From assembly GCA_025462785.1 (NCBI GenBank), contig JAOAPG010000013.1, positions 1-13,261 of the forward strand: a DNA stretch of 13,261 nucleotides, given 5' to 3'. The position numbers and the translations under genes are program-made. This DNA comes from Acidobacteriaceae bacterium. Its GTDB lineage: Bacteria; Acidobacteriota; Terriglobia; Terriglobales; Acidobacteriaceae. The notes beneath the pieces are model-generated. The model was not told the DNA's origin, made no database searches, and saw only the letters and a list, made by a program, of their open reading frames with translations. Positions 6,853 through 13,115 of this stretch are shown piece by piece (positions within the stretch are counted from its first letter, which is position 1; every line of letters begins with the position of its first letter).

Positions 6853-7899
6853 TTAGGCTACGCGCAGCTGCCGTTCCACCATGGAGATAAATTCCCTTAC
6901 CAGTTCCTCATCCCATAGGCCAGAGCGGGCTTCCTGGAGCATGGTCGCGGCCGCCTGTTGGTGTGATAGCGGGCTCTTGTAGGGTCGCTCTGTGCGCAAG
7001 GCGTCGTAGATGTCCACGACTTGCAGGATCCGAGGCAGGAGCTGAATCTCGCCCTTTCGCAAGCCGTCGGGATAGCCGCTGCCGTCGGAATGCTCATGAT
7101 GATGACGAATGATCGGAAGCACTAAATGCAGCGATTTCAGCGGGCGGCAGATGTTTTCTCCGGTTACGGGATGCTGTTTCATCACAGCCCATTCTTCCGG
7201 AGTCAAGTTCGAGCCCTTCTTAAGGATTTCATCCGGCACGGCGATCTTGCCGAGGTCGTGCAGGTATCCGCCGCGCCGCAAGGCTACAATGCTCTCTTCG
7301 TCCAGTCCGAGGTGGCGGCCTAAAAGGGCTGCATTTTCGGCCAGCCGTTCGCAGTGTCCTTCGGTATAAGGATCGCGGCTCTCAACACTCAAACCGAGCG
7401 TACAGAGCACCGTTTCAGCGGTCTCGAGTTCGTCGGTAAATTCTTTTATTTTTAGCAACGACTTCACGCGGGCAAATAACTCCTCCGCGAAAATCGGCTT
7501 ATTGAGAAAATCGTCGGCACCTGCCTCAATTCCACGCAGGCGGTCTTCCCGATTAGTAAGTCCCGTGATGAGCACAAACGGAATCAGCCGAGTCGCGGGA
7601 TTGTCTTTTATTTCGCGACAAAAGTCATATCCTGACTTCCCGGGCATGACGACATCAGAGAGAATCAGGTCAGGAGCTTGCCGTTGAATTTCCTCTTCAG
7701 CCTGGGCCGCATTTTCCACGGCAATCACGTCGTAGCCATCGCTGGCTAGGAGTTCGCGCATGACCAACACGATTTCCGGATTGTCGTCTACAACCAATAT
7801 CCGAGCAGCGCGCCGTCGCGGGAGTAATTCGCTCATTGCATGGTGGGAGCGGCGGCGGGACGGAAGAGTTGTATGAACTCTCTTGAGAACATCATCCAT
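6853..7899 (-). CDS. Response regulator with HD-GYP domain (cyclic-di-GMP phosphodiesterase)
   Basis: 348 residues in two parts. Residues 33-150 form a receiver domain: acidic pair in ILVVDDNPE, phospho-acceptor Asp82 in LILSDVVMPG, and Lys134 in NKPI. Residues 160-345 form an HD-GYP domain with HD at 214-215 (GGYLHDLGKIAVPDEIL), a histidine-rich HHHEH stretch and the full SGYPDGL signature (274-280). Such RpfG-like proteins hydrolyse cyclic-di-GMP when phosphorylated by a sensor kinase; the intact metal ligands suggest activity. No kinase gene is adjacent. The ATG at 7899 lacks a clear ribosome site; an internal ATG at residue 22 would still keep both domains. Confidence 0.93.
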   Translation of the reverse strand: MDDVLKRVHTTLPSRRRSHHAMSELLPRRRAARILVVDDNPEIVLVMRELLASDGYDVIAVENAAQAEEEIQRQAPDLILSDVVMPGKSGYDFCREIKDNPATRLIPFVLITGLTNREDRLRGIEAGADDFLNKPIFAEELFARVKSLLKIKEFTDELETAETVLCTLGLSVESRDPYTEGHCERLAENAALLGRHLGLDEESIVALRRGGYLHDLGKIAVPDEILKKGSNLTPEEWAVMKQHPVTGENICRPLKSLHLVLPIIRHHHEHSDGSGYPDGLRKGEIQLLPRILQVVDIYDALRTERPYKSPLSHQQAAATMLQEARSGLWDEELVREFISMVERQLRVA

Positions 7900-7998
7900 A
7901 AGTACATTCGGAGCGATTCTATTTCATGAATTGTAATGGATAGACGCCTAATGTGATCAGCGCGCAAAGAGTTTTTCTAAAAGCACAACAACTCCCGA

Positions 7999-8012
7999 TT
8001 TGAAATTTCAAA
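7999..8012. promoter_or_regulatory. Perfect 14-base palindrome
   Basis: TTTGAAATTTCAAA is perfectly self-complementary and sits between the HD-GYP gene (minus) and the secreted protein gene (plus). It could be an operator for either divergent gene. The base composition makes chance occurrence possible. Confidence 0.25.
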
Positions 8013-8069
8013 AGCCGATATGTGCCGTTTGCACTTGTTTGGATGCTTAATGCAGTGCTTACATTCATT

Positions 8070-8774
8070 ATGCGCATCTCTTTGCATGTTCGAGTGGCGG
8101 CGGTTGCCTTTTGTCTTTGTTGTCTCTCGGATTTGGCAGAAGCAGTGGCCAAGCCGCGCGTCATGAGCTTCGGTAAATGGATGACTATAAAGTACATGAG
8201 AGGAGAAGACAGCGATAACCCGATTAGTTTGAGAGTCCGCCCCTTGTATGTTGATACCCGGATCAAAGAGTTTGCCGTCGGCACACCCTACGATGTGACG
8301 GACCGTCTATTTGTCGTTCGGCGGGCATTTCGACTTAACGATGCGCTGCCGGATGAGACGAACACGGTGCCGCGATGGAAGTGGGAGATTGGAGGGTGGC
8401 TGCTGGTTGATCGCGTCTCAGGTCACGTATCCCAACTGGTCTTACCGGATTTTGATTTTGAAAATTCCATCGCTAGTTGGTATCGGGACTACGTTGCTTA
8501 CTGTGGTATTTCGAATGACGGCAAGAAGATGTATGCCCTAGTGGAGCAACTAGGCCGCCGCAAGCCGGTCCTCAGGAAAGCTATTCGGGAAAATGTTGGA
8601 GATTATCTCGACTGCCTGCCGACGTGGCAACGGCAGCCAGCCCGCGTGACCTTCGTTATTGCAGGAGGTCAGAATCAATCCAAAGATAAAGATCAGAAAT
8701 TCACTTATGCAGTGCGAGGAAGCGTTGTGGATGTAGTTACTGAAGAAGATGAAGATGGGAGCGACACTGAATAG
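8070..8774 (+). CDS. Secreted conserved protein of unknown function
   Basis: 234 residues from the ATG at 8070. The N-terminus (MRISLHVRVAAVAFCLCCLS, then DLAEA) is a probable signal peptide. The body contains a run of well-formed blocks: FGKWMTIKYM, LRVRPLYVDTRIKEF, YDVTDRLFVVRRAFRLNDALP, WKWEIGGWLLVDRVSGHVSQL, SWYRDYVAYCGISNDGKKMY and QLGRRKPVLRKA. I recognise this pattern from memory as a conserved acidobacterial hypothetical protein. The C-terminus is acidic (VTEEDEDGSDTE). Neither start has a convincing ribosome site; the frame also offers GTG 8022 and ATG 8043, but 8070 gives the cleanest signal peptide. It converges on the rhomboid gene with a 6-base gap. Function unknown. Confidence 0.75.
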   Translation: MRISLHVRVAAVAFCLCCLSDLAEAVAKPRVMSFGKWMTIKYMRGEDSDNPISLRVRPLYVDTRIKEFAVGTPYDVTDRLFVVRRAFRLNDALPDETNTVPRWKWEIGGWLLVDRVSGHVSQLVLPDFDFENSIASWYRDYVAYCGISNDGKKMYALVEQLGRRKPVLRKAIRENVGDYLDCLPTWQRQPARVTFVIAGGQNQSKDKDQKFTYAVRGSVVDVVTEEDEDGSDTE

Positions 8775-8780
8775 CCAATT

Positions 8781-9632
8781 TCAAGAAACCGTACGCTTTA
8801 AGAGCATATAGGCGACCAGTAACACTATGGCGGATGCCAAAAATACTCCACGAGTCCAATTCTCTTTCACATCAGGCGGACTCGTGAGATGCCGAGCCAA
8901 GCCGGCTCCGACGATTAGGCCTGCCACAAGGCCACCAATGTGAGCGGAGTTGTCGATGCCGCGAACGACTCCTCCAAAAAATAAATTGTATGCGGCAAAC
9001 GTAAGAAGGCTTTTCATAGTGCCGCGAAGAGCCTCTTTTGGAATCGGCAGTTTCCCCAGATACAACGCTGCAATCAGCGCTCCGGCAATTCCGAAAATGG
9101 CTCCCGAAGCCCCAGCCCCAACCACATTTGGATGCCACCACATACTAACCAGGGTGCTGGCCAAACTGCCCGCAATGCCGCAGATGGTATAGATCAGAAA
9201 ATATGTCCAGCCGCCGAAGATACGTTCAGCTAAGAAACCGAGATTCCAGAGGCACCACATGTTGAGCGCGATGTGGATAATTCCAATGTGAACGTAGTTG
9301 GCGGTTAGCAGTCGCCATGGCTGGCCCTGCAAAGTGAGAGGACCGAAATTGGCTCCCCACCTAAGCAGCTGTGGAACCGTTGGTTGAACCGGTGAAGCTC
9401 CCGACAATATCATCCCGAGAAATACGGTAACATTCATTCCCACGATGATCGTCGTCACAGGTGGCCAACGACGAGAAGCTGTTCGGACTTGCGGCGGAGG
9501 AGTTTGGTTGGTTGTGGAAGACCAGCTATTCGGCACGTCTACCGCGGTTCGGCGGCATTCCGGGCAAACATCGCTTCGTGCTCCAAATGAAAATGCTGGC
9601 AGTTGCCGGCCGCAAGCTATGCAGTTAGCCAT
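8781..9632 (-). CDS. Rhomboid-family intramembrane serine protease with N-terminal zinc ribbon
   Basis: 283 residues. An N-terminal CIAC...CPEC ribbon (Cys4, Cys7, Cys23, Cys26) is followed by a proline-rich linker and about seven membrane segments beginning near residue 58. The catalytic pair is present: Ser176 in GAGASGAIFG and His231 in DNSAHIGGLVAG. Asn124 in HIALNMW and the histidines before it (115, 120) match the oxyanion region. It should cleave transmembrane substrates within the inner membrane; substrates are unknown. The ATG at 9632 starts directly at the ribbon. It lies 96 bases after the EamA gene on the same strand. Confidence 0.92.
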   Translation of the reverse strand: MANCIACGRQLPAFSFGARSDVCPECRRTAVDVPNSWSSTTNQTPPPQVRTASRRWPPVTTIIVGMNVTVFLGMILSGASPVQPTVPQLLRWGANFGPLTLQGQPWRLLTANYVHIGIIHIALNMWCLWNLGFLAERIFGGWTYFLIYTICGIAGSLASTLVSMWWHPNVVGAGASGAIFGIAGALIAALYLGKLPIPKEALRGTMKSLLTFAAYNLFFGGVVRGIDNSAHIGGLVAGLIVGAGLARHLTSPPDVKENWTRGVFLASAIVLLVAYMLLKRTVS

Positions 9633-9713
9633 TCATGCGTTCCAATCTGTCGGAGATTCTCAAGCACCACCGAACCTGTGATCTTGACGCAAGCTCTCCA
9701 AGCTCTACCTCTA

Positions 9714-9734
9714 AGCTAACATTGTTCGTTAGCT
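9714..9734 (-). other. Hairpin spanning the EamA stop codon
   Basis: AGCTAAC and GTTAGCT form a perfect 7-base inverted repeat around a 7-base loop, and the repeat contains the TAA stop of the EamA gene. No T tract follows on the minus strand, so it looks more like an mRNA-stabilising hairpin than a terminator. Confidence 0.35.
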
Positions 9735-10676
9735 GGATGCTTCGGCGGTTACGATCTCAGAAGTCTCGGTTCTCGTTTTCATCTTCATCTTGGCGCTGGT
9801 AACCAGCACGACTGCGGTAACAATAATCGCGCTGCCCATCACGATGTAACGGTCGATCCGTTCGTGCAACACCAGCCACCCGAGAAAAACAGCCACGACG
9901 GGATTCACGTAAGCGTAAGTGGAAACTTTGGCTGTAGGCACGTGCCCGAGCAGCCATATATAGGCGGTGTAGCCAATCCATGATCCGCAAACGATGAGGT
10001 ATGCCACAGCGCCGATTCCCTTCGGTGTCCAGACCACGCGTGAGAAATCGCGCGAGAAAGTTGCAAGGACAAAATTTCCGGCTCCGGCAAAAATCATCTG
10101 CCATGCGGTCGCGCTAAACGACGGTGGACCCGACTGCCAACGTTTTGAGAGCACCGATCCCAAAGCCCAACTAAACGAACCTCCGAGCAATGCGAGAGAA
10201 AACCAGAGTTCTCGTCTTCCCAAGGACCCCGTTTGCGTAAGCGAAGGCCATATCAACACTGCGCTGCCGGCAATTCCCAATCCCAGGCCAGCCAATCCGC
10301 GTTGTGAGATTCGATGGGTGCCGAGCAGAAGAGCGTCTAACACCAGTAACCAAAGAGGGGTTACCGCAACCAGCAAAGCCGCCAGCCCCGACGGAACATA
10401 TTCTTCTGCATAGGCAAGCGTCAGATTGCCTCCCATGAGCAGAAGAATTCCTACGACTGCGAAATACGCTAATTGCTGCGGGCTGTAGCGGACGTTCTGT
10501 CCGCGGAACCAGCAATAAGCCAGCAATACAACGCCAGCAATAGAGAATCGAATCGCGCACATGAGTGCAGGAGGAATACTCTGAATGGCAATATCAATCC
10601 CGAGATAAGTCGAGCCCCAGAAGACGTAAACTAGCGCAAAAGCGAAAATCACACTCCATCGGGATGGCCGGGGCAT
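9729..10676 (-). CDS. EamA/DMT-superfamily transporter
   Basis: 315 residues from the ATG at 10676. There are ten hydrophobic segments arranged as two EamA repeats. The first repeat has the family hallmark VYVFWGSTYLGI near the N-terminus and YVPSGLAALLVAVTPLWLL; the second has SFSWALGSVLSKRW and YAYVNPVVAVFLGWLVLHE. This places it with drug/metabolite exporters of the RhtA/YdcZ type; the substrate cannot be told. The C-terminal tail is charged and cytoplasmic. A GTG at 10685 is three codons earlier; neither start has a ribosome site. It is divergent from the metal-handling cluster, separated by about 116 bases. Confidence 0.9.
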   Translation of the reverse strand: MPRPSRWSVIFAFALVYVFWGSTYLGIDIAIQSIPPALMCAIRFSIAGVVLLAYCWFRGQNVRYSPQQLAYFAVVGILLLMGGNLTLAYAEEYVPSGLAALLVAVTPLWLLVLDALLLGTHRISQRGLAGLGLGIAGSAVLIWPSLTQTGSLGRRELWFSLALLGGSFSWALGSVLSKRWQSGPPSFSATAWQMIFAGAGNFVLATFSRDFSRVVWTPKGIGAVAYLIVCGSWIGYTAYIWLLGHVPTAKVSTYAYVNPVVAVFLGWLVLHERIDRYIVMGSAIIVTAVVLVTSAKMKMKTRTETSEIVTAEASS

Positions 10677-10707
10677 CTGTGGCACGAGGAAGTAGGGTTA
10701 AAACATA

Positions 10708-10730
10708 TCAGACGCGTGTACGCGGCCTGA
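10708..10730. promoter_or_regulatory. Imperfect dyad upstream of the metal-handling cluster
   Basis: TCAG-A-CGCG, a TGTA spacer and CGCG-GC-CTGA form an inverted repeat with a one-base bulge, midway between the EamA gene and the cluster. It could be an operator for a metal-responsive regulator. No regulator gene is in the window. Confidence 0.25.
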
Positions 10731-10774
10731 CGATTCACAATAAGCGGTTTGGAGCTTTACGCAAACACTCGGCC

Positions 10775-10780
10775 TATATA
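10775..10780 (+). promoter_or_regulatory. Putative -10 box of the metal-handling cluster
   Basis: TATATA lies 13 bases before the GTG start at 10793. The best -35 candidate, TTGGAG at 10749-10754, is 20 bases away, longer than usual but in the range used by MerR-type activated promoters. This is a weak argument from spacing only. Confidence 0.3.
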
Positions 10781-10792
10781 GCATTTAACCCA

Positions 10793-11143
10793 GTGAAGTC
10801 TCGCTCCATATTCGTGTTCAGCCTCGCTCTCGCATGGGCGGCATTGCCTGCATTGGCTTGCTTGCCTGACCGCGACATGACACACGCAGAAATGGCCTGC
10901 CTAAAGAAGATGGCGGGGAATTGTCAGATGGGCGTTGGGCAGCACCCTTGCTGTAAGAAAAGTGCGAGCCACGATACGCCAGCCGCAACCGTGCAGCGTA
11001 CTGCTCAAATTCACTTTGTTGTAACCACCTCATTCGATTCCACTCTGGTATACGAGCAAAAGCCCAGTCGCGCGTCTAGCAACGGCAAGTTGGGGTTGCC
11101 ACCGCCCGCACCACCCTCTCTGAAATCAATACTGAGAATCTGA
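10793..11143 (+). CDS. Secreted Cys/His/Met-containing small protein, probable metal binding
   Basis: 116 residues starting at a GTG. Residues 1-22 form a signal peptide ending PALA before Cys23; the site is not a perfect lipobox, so either plain secretion or a lipoprotein is possible. The mature part begins CLPDRDMTHAEMACLKKMAG and goes on to NCQMGVGQHPCCKK. Five cysteines (23, 36, 44, 53, 54), several Met and a His lie within 35 residues, as expected for a copper- or mercury-type soft-metal ligand set. The C-terminal half is low in cysteine and ends with a proline-rich LPPPAPP. I know similar proteins from memory beside HMA and MerT-like genes in Acidobacteriota. It leads a plus-strand cluster, 55 bases before the outer-membrane gene. 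The exact metal is unknown. Confidence 0.6.
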   Translation: MKSRSIFVFSLALAWAALPALACLPDRDMTHAEMACLKKMAGNCQMGVGQHPCCKKSASHDTPAATVQRTAQIHFVVTTSFDSTLVYEQKPSRASSNGKLGLPPPAPPSLKSILRI

Positions 11144-11198
11144 TCTTCTTCTCGTCTATTCGCGCAATCGTGTGCGTTTAAATCTGACGGAGGAAAAC

Positions 11199-12036
11199 AT
11201 GAAACGAGCAATGATTCTGCTCGTACTGTGGGTATTTTCTACATATGCCATGGCCGCGAGCCATGGTCCGGTATTCGGCCTGGCTACACCGACGAACCCA
11301 CAAGGAGAGTGGAGTTTCGATCAAGGTGTCTTTGATCGAACTACGAGTCTTGGCTCACAAGCGTCCATTCGCGAACTTGTAGGCTATGGCTTTACGCCGC
11401 ATCTCACAGTTTCATTCACTTTGCCTGCCGTAGTTGGCAATACTCCGTTGCCTCCGACCAGAATTCAGCCTGGCGATGACTTCGACTCGACACTGGCGTG
11501 GCGATTTCAACACAGTGCAACGCGGGTCGGCACGCGCATTGAAAGTACCGCGTTCGCTGGGCTGGTCGTGCCCGGTCCGCAATCTGCATTTAAAGGAATA
11601 TCCAGAACAACAAATGCGCCCGGATTTATGGTGGGAGCTGTTACCGGAAGGGCTTCACTGAGTCACTATCTTTGGCTCGGCGGCACCTTCACCAGAACAA
11701 CATAGAGACCGGCGGCCTGACGTGTTCGACTACAGCCTGGTCTATGGCTACCGTCCGGCAAAATGGCGCAGGCCGCCAGATAAATGGGACTGGAGACTAT
11801 TTGGTGAGCTCGTCGGCGAGCGTTCGAACCGGTTCTTGCAAGCGAACGCCGTCGTAGCTAACACGCAAGCAGATCAAGTGTTTCTCGGCCCGTCTGCACT
11901 GGGAATCTATCGCAACTACACCATCAGTTTCGGCGCCCAAGTTCCGATTTATCAGGATGTCGGCTCGGCGTTTCCCAAAGAGCGCGTTCGCGTCGCAATC
12001 AACTGCAGCTATTTGCTATTTCAACATTCACACTAG
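11199..12036 (+). pseudogene. Outer-membrane-type protein of the metal cluster, interrupted by a frameshift
   Basis: The ATG at 11199 has GGAGG at good spacing and begins a signal peptide (MKRAMILLVLWVFSTYAMAA). The mature part reads SHGPVFGLATPTNPQGEWSF, with beta-strand-like segments such as LVGYGFTPHLTVSFTLPAVV, and runs in frame to GGTFTRTT and a TAG at 11703-11705. The continuation, HRDRRPDVFDYSLVYGYRP through GIYRNYTISFGAQVPIYQDV to a TAG at 12034-12036, is in the +1 frame. The switch falls within about 11691-11706, consistent with one inserted base (or two lost). Rejoined, the protein would have about 278 residues and look like an outer-membrane barrel. It could be a real lesion or a sequencing error; no slippery heptamer is visible. 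It ends 8 bases before the HMA gene. Confidence 0.7.
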
Positions 12037-12044
12037 GAGATGAA

Positions 12045-12548
12045 ATGAGAAATGTACTCGCTATCTTTTCGACATTGTTACTGCTTATGGCTTCGGCGTC
12101 TGCCGAGATCCAATCAATCGACATCACGATCTTTGGAATGGATTGAGAAGTCTGTGCACACGCCGTGCGCGTGTCCCTGAAATCAGTATCGGGCGTGGAT
12201 TCAGTCAATGTGAGCCTTGCCAAGGGCCTTGCCTCGGTGAAGATGAAGCCTGGCAACGCTACAAGGCTGAAGCAACTGCAGGACGCCATTACAAAAAACG
12301 GTTTCACGATGAAGCAGTCGACCGCAACCGTATCGGGAAACATTGTTATCGAGAATGGGAAATCTCAACTTCAAGTTTCAGGGTCGAACGAGATGCTGAC
12401 TCTTGTGCCTGAGTCGCAAACTTCGGGAGATATGAAGCCGACGAACGGAAGGCCTGCAGTCGTAGACGGCATCATTCCCGAAGCCATAAAAGGCAAATCG
12501 CCGGACTCGATTCGTTATAGATCCATAAGAGAAGGAATATCAAAATGA
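12045..12548 (+). CDS. Periplasmic HMA (MerP-like) protein with in-frame TGA at the metal-site cysteine; candidate selenoprotein
   Basis: The ATG at 12045 has AGGAG at 12035-12039. Residues 1-20 are a signal peptide (MRNVLAIFSTLLLLMASASA). Residues 24-90 are a heavy-metal-associated domain: IDITIFGMD, then TGA at codon 34 (12144-12146), then EVCAHAVRVSLKSVSGVDSV and a VSLAKGLASVKM strand. In this family the motif is GMxCxxC, so the TGA occupies exactly the first metal-binding cysteine and Cys37 is the second. After the TGA, 133 codons remain open, ending in an ATGA overlap with the next gene. Read through as selenocysteine, the product is 167 residues with a UEVC metal site. Residues 97-167 are an extra segment with no recognised motif. 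The alternative is a single-base nonsense mutation from TGC or TGT. No selA, selB or selC is in the window. Confidence 0.65.
12158..12174 (+). promoter_or_regulatory. SECIS-like hairpin after the in-frame TGA
   Basis: ACACGC (12158-12163) and GCGTGT (12169-12174) pair perfectly around the 5-base loop CGTGC. The stem starts 11 bases after the TGA and the loop starts 17 bases after it. Bacterial SECIS elements are stem-loops just after the UGA with a G among the first two loop bases; here the second loop base is G. All of this lies in coding sequence of a GC-rich gene, so chance is possible. Confidence 0.4.
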
Positions 12549-12775
12549 CTGTGGTGACAAGCCAAATCAACAAACGTTCTGCCGTGCTCAGCTATTTTTC
12601 TTTGTTCACATCGCTGAGCACTCTGCTTTGCTGCGCTTTGCCTTCGCTGCTAGTGCTGTTCGGCTTAGGAGCCTCAGTCGCATCTCTACTCTCTTTTTTT
12701 CCAGGGCTGGTTACGTTATCAAAAAATAAGCAGTGGACATTTTCAATCTCCGGCGCTTTGATCGCGCTGAGCTGA
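12545..12775 (+). CDS. MerT-like membrane protein, truncated
   Basis: 76 residues, starting inside the stop of the HMA gene (ATGA overlap), so probably translationally coupled to it. The first membrane segment carries the vicinal cysteine pair LSTLLCCALPSLLVLFGLGA (Cys29, Cys30), the hallmark by which MerT-type carriers take a soft metal ion from a periplasmic MerP. A second segment follows (VASLLSFFPGLVTLS), then KNKQWTFSISGALIALS starts a third and is cut by a TGA at 12773-12775. Related proteins from memory continue for some 40-50 residues with further cysteines. A degraded continuation may exist in another frame just downstream. It could be a recent pseudogene or a shortened two-helix carrier. 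Confidence 0.6.
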   Translation: MTVVTSQINKRSAVLSYFSLFTSLSTLLCCALPSLLVLFGLGASVASLLSFFPGLVTLSKNKQWTFSISGALIALS

Positions 12776-12845
12776 GATTTCAGAGGCTGCGTTGCTGGTG
12801 ATCGTGCCTGCTAAAAAGCAGCAAGCATTCAGTAAACAGGGGGTT
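12776..12845 (+). pseudogene. Possible degraded 3' end of the MerT-like gene
   Basis: In the +1 frame relative to the gene upstream, the sequence reads ALLVIVPAKKQQAFSKQG. This resembles the segment after the third helix of MerT-like proteins, where a 'VP/AP-basic-QACS' pattern is usual. If so, a frameshift near the TGA and a Cys-to-Phe change have broken it. The match is short and judged by eye. Confidence 0.25.
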
Positions 12846-13048
12846 ACGCCACCGACAGTCGCAGGCTATAATGTACTCAGGATGAGCACCAATGTCCCTC
12901 CAGAACCCCAATTCGCACCTGCCTTCTTGCTGGCTGCACTCTCTCGTGTGCCCGCGGCGTCATCTGGCAGTGTTGCCTTCGCAAGTGCGTCCCAGCTTGT
13001 TCGGTAGCGACTAGTCTCAACCCTCCCAAGTCTAAGTACTTAACGTTT

Positions 13049-13065
13049 CTGTCGACGTACGACAG
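13049..13065 (+). promoter_or_regulatory. Perfect inverted repeat in the aminotransferase leader
   Basis: CTGTCG and CGACAG flank ACGTA. The element is 50 bases before the ATG of the aminotransferase gene and could be an operator or an mRNA hairpin. Confidence 0.3.
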
Positions 13066-13067
13066 TT

Positions 13068-13095
13068 GCCAACGACCAATGGCCACCGGCCAACG
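13068..13095. repeat. Four degenerate tandem copies of a 7-base unit
   Basis: GCCAACG, ACCAATG, GCCACCG and GCCAACG follow one another without gaps. The first and last copies are identical and the middle ones differ at two and one positions. The repeat ends 20 bases before the aminotransferase ATG. Confidence 0.55.
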
Positions 13096-13115
13096 CCCGC
13101 TCTCTGGAGGATTCC

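Larger units (their letters stand above)
12776..13115 (+). other. 340-base stretch without a convincing gene
   Basis: Apart from the possible remnant at its left end, this holds TATAAT at 12867-12872 (no good -35; TTACGC at 17-base spacing), an inverted repeat CTGTCG-ACGTA-CGACAG at 13049-13065, and a heptamer repeat at 13068-13095. A 41-codon frame from ATG 12882 has no ribosome site. It most likely forms a long leader (about 235 bases) of the aminotransferase gene. Confidence 0.5.

Noticed and set aside
10565..10792. Extension of the small secreted protein gene upstream to 10565
   Set aside because: That part is antisense to the EamA gene and the intergenic region. The signal peptide starting at GTG 10793 marks the real beginning.
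11703..11705. TAG in the outer-membrane gene as a recoded amino acid
   Set aside because: The same frame meets another stop (TGA) four codons later, and the family-like sequence continues in a different frame. A frameshift explains it.
12165..12548. A shorter HMA gene starting at GTG 12165, after the TGA
   Set aside because: It would lack the signal peptide, the first strand and both metal-site positions, and has no ribosome site. The ATG at 12045 with a good ribosome site fits far better.
12773..12775. Selenocysteine at the TGA ending the MerT-like protein
   Set aside because: The codons after it (DFRGCVAGDRAC, then TAA) do not resemble the family, and no hairpin of suitable form follows. 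A plain stop or lesion is simpler.
12882..13007. A 41-codon small protein after the TATAAT box
   Set aside because: No ribosome site, no recognisable motif, and a composition like non-coding leader.
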